DNA of 64,000 nucleotides from Terriglobia bacterium. Lineage in GTDB: Bacteria; Acidobacteriota; Terriglobia; Versatilivoradales; Versatilivoraceae. Below the pieces are notes generated by a model. That model was not told where the DNA came from and did no database searches. It saw nothing but the letters and a program-made list of their open reading frames with translations. A program made the position numbers and the translations under genes. Where the stretch lies: contig OX638355.1 in the NCBI GenBank assembly GCA_951813285.1, forward strand, positions 4,359,136-4,423,135, written 5' to 3'. Positions within the stretch are counted from its first letter, which is position 1. Each line of letters opens with the position of its first letter. Below, piece by piece: positions 63,670-64,000 of the stretch.

Positions 63670-64000
63670 CTATGCAGCCGCTGCCTGTTTGGCAGTCTCG
63701 GCCAGCTTGGCAAACATGGCCGGATCGTTCACCGCCAATTCAGCCAGAACCTTGCGGTCCAGTTCAATGCCTGACTGTTTCAAGCCGTGCATCAGCCTGC
63801 TGTAGGAAATCCCGTTGAGCTTGGCCGCCGCCGAAATACGCACGATCCACAAGGACCTGAAATCTCTCTTCCGCACCCTTCGATCCCGAGCGGCAAATCT
63901 CAACGCCCGATCGACCGATTCCTTGGCGGAATGAAAGAGCTTGCTCTTGGTTCCACGAAAGCCCGATGACGCCTTGAGGAGCTTGCGCCTTCGGTTTTTC
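63670..64000 (-). CDS. rplT: 50S ribosomal protein L20, 5' end cut by window edge
   Basis: The frame is open past base 64000, so the N-terminal residues are missing; about 110 residues show. [76 protein letters not shown] is L20 throughout, quoted in parts: [10 protein letters not shown] and [15 protein letters not shown] are diagnostic. It opens the rplT-pheS-pheT order. Confidence 0.96.
   Translation of the reverse strand, partial: KNRRRKLLKASSGFRGTKSKLFHSAKESVDRALRFAARDRRVRKRDFRSLWIVRISAAAKLNGISYSRLMHGLKQSGIELDRKVLAELAVNDPAMFAKLAETAKQAAAA

Overview
The window is a 64 kb chromosomal stretch of a GC-rich bacterium, almost wholly housekeeping genes, with no prophage, IS element, CRISPR array or rRNA operon. 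Mixed evidence suggests an Acidobacteriota-like, probably environmental or metagenome-derived, organism: a proteobacterial/acidobacterial-style gene order, E. coli-type frdABCD with a futalosine-pathway mqnD (menaquinone user), a beta subunit of Phe-tRNA synthetase that lacks its tRNA-binding OB domain, several Tat-exported sugar-type oxidoreductases, a DUF3500 protein, and intergenic regions full of dispersed short-period repeats. The phylum is inference; a 16S or marker-gene search would decide it.

Layout. 1-8.7 kb: an AAA ATPase cut by the window edge, rlmN, a GT21-like glycosyltransferase behind a two-gene ABC-2 exporter, then a secreted prolyl oligopeptidase overlapping a membrane-anchored alpha/beta hydrolase. 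8.8-10.9 kb: a small accessory patch with a membrane coiled-coil peptide, a nucleoside deoxyribosyltransferase (NDT) and a degenerate NDT fused to an ATP-cone. 11.6-15 kb: frdABCD. 15-20.7 kb (minus): rplU-rpmA-obg-nadD-rsfS-rlmH, a DksA/TraR zinc-finger gene, comF and a BsuPI-domain protein. 20.7-27.6 kb: mqnD, an alpha/beta hydrolase, an acyl-CoA dehydrogenase, a CbiX-like chelatase, the peptidoglycan-recycling pair ldcA-mpl and a DUF6941 protein. 28.6-40.2 kb: sucC-sucD-ndk, DUF2905, xseA-xseB-tlyA, guaA, dnaE, accA and a small Cys-rich ORF. 40.2-48.8 kb: a fused radical-SAM/DUF2344 protein, a Tat-exported Gfo/Idh/MocA oxidoreductase, mogA, leuC-leuD and an esterase. 49-55 kb: a membrane coiled-coil protein, a PlsC-like acyltransferase, a Sel1-repeat protein built of two duplicated modules, tRNA-Phe and a DUF3500 protein. 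55.2-64 kb (minus): a sugar isomerase and a Gfo/Idh/MocA pair, ffh, ymdB, a 6S RNA, zapA, a ZapB-like gene, pheT, pheS and rplT (cut by the edge).

How it works together. The fumarate reductase and MqnD point to menaquinone-based respiration; SucCD and Ndk link the TCA cycle to nucleotide supply. LdcA and Mpl form a murein-tripeptide salvage route. rplT-pheS-pheT-zapB-zapA-6S joins translation, division and RNA-polymerase control in one minus-strand block.

The most unusual content is (i) the NDT/ATP-cone patch at 9.2-10.9 kb, a possible nucleotide-sensing module; (ii) several families of dispersed intergenic repeats built from about 9- or 10-bp units, one of them a composite element of roughly 180 bp; and (iii) a short palindromic element whose end supplies the TAG stop codon of two genes (obg and pheS).
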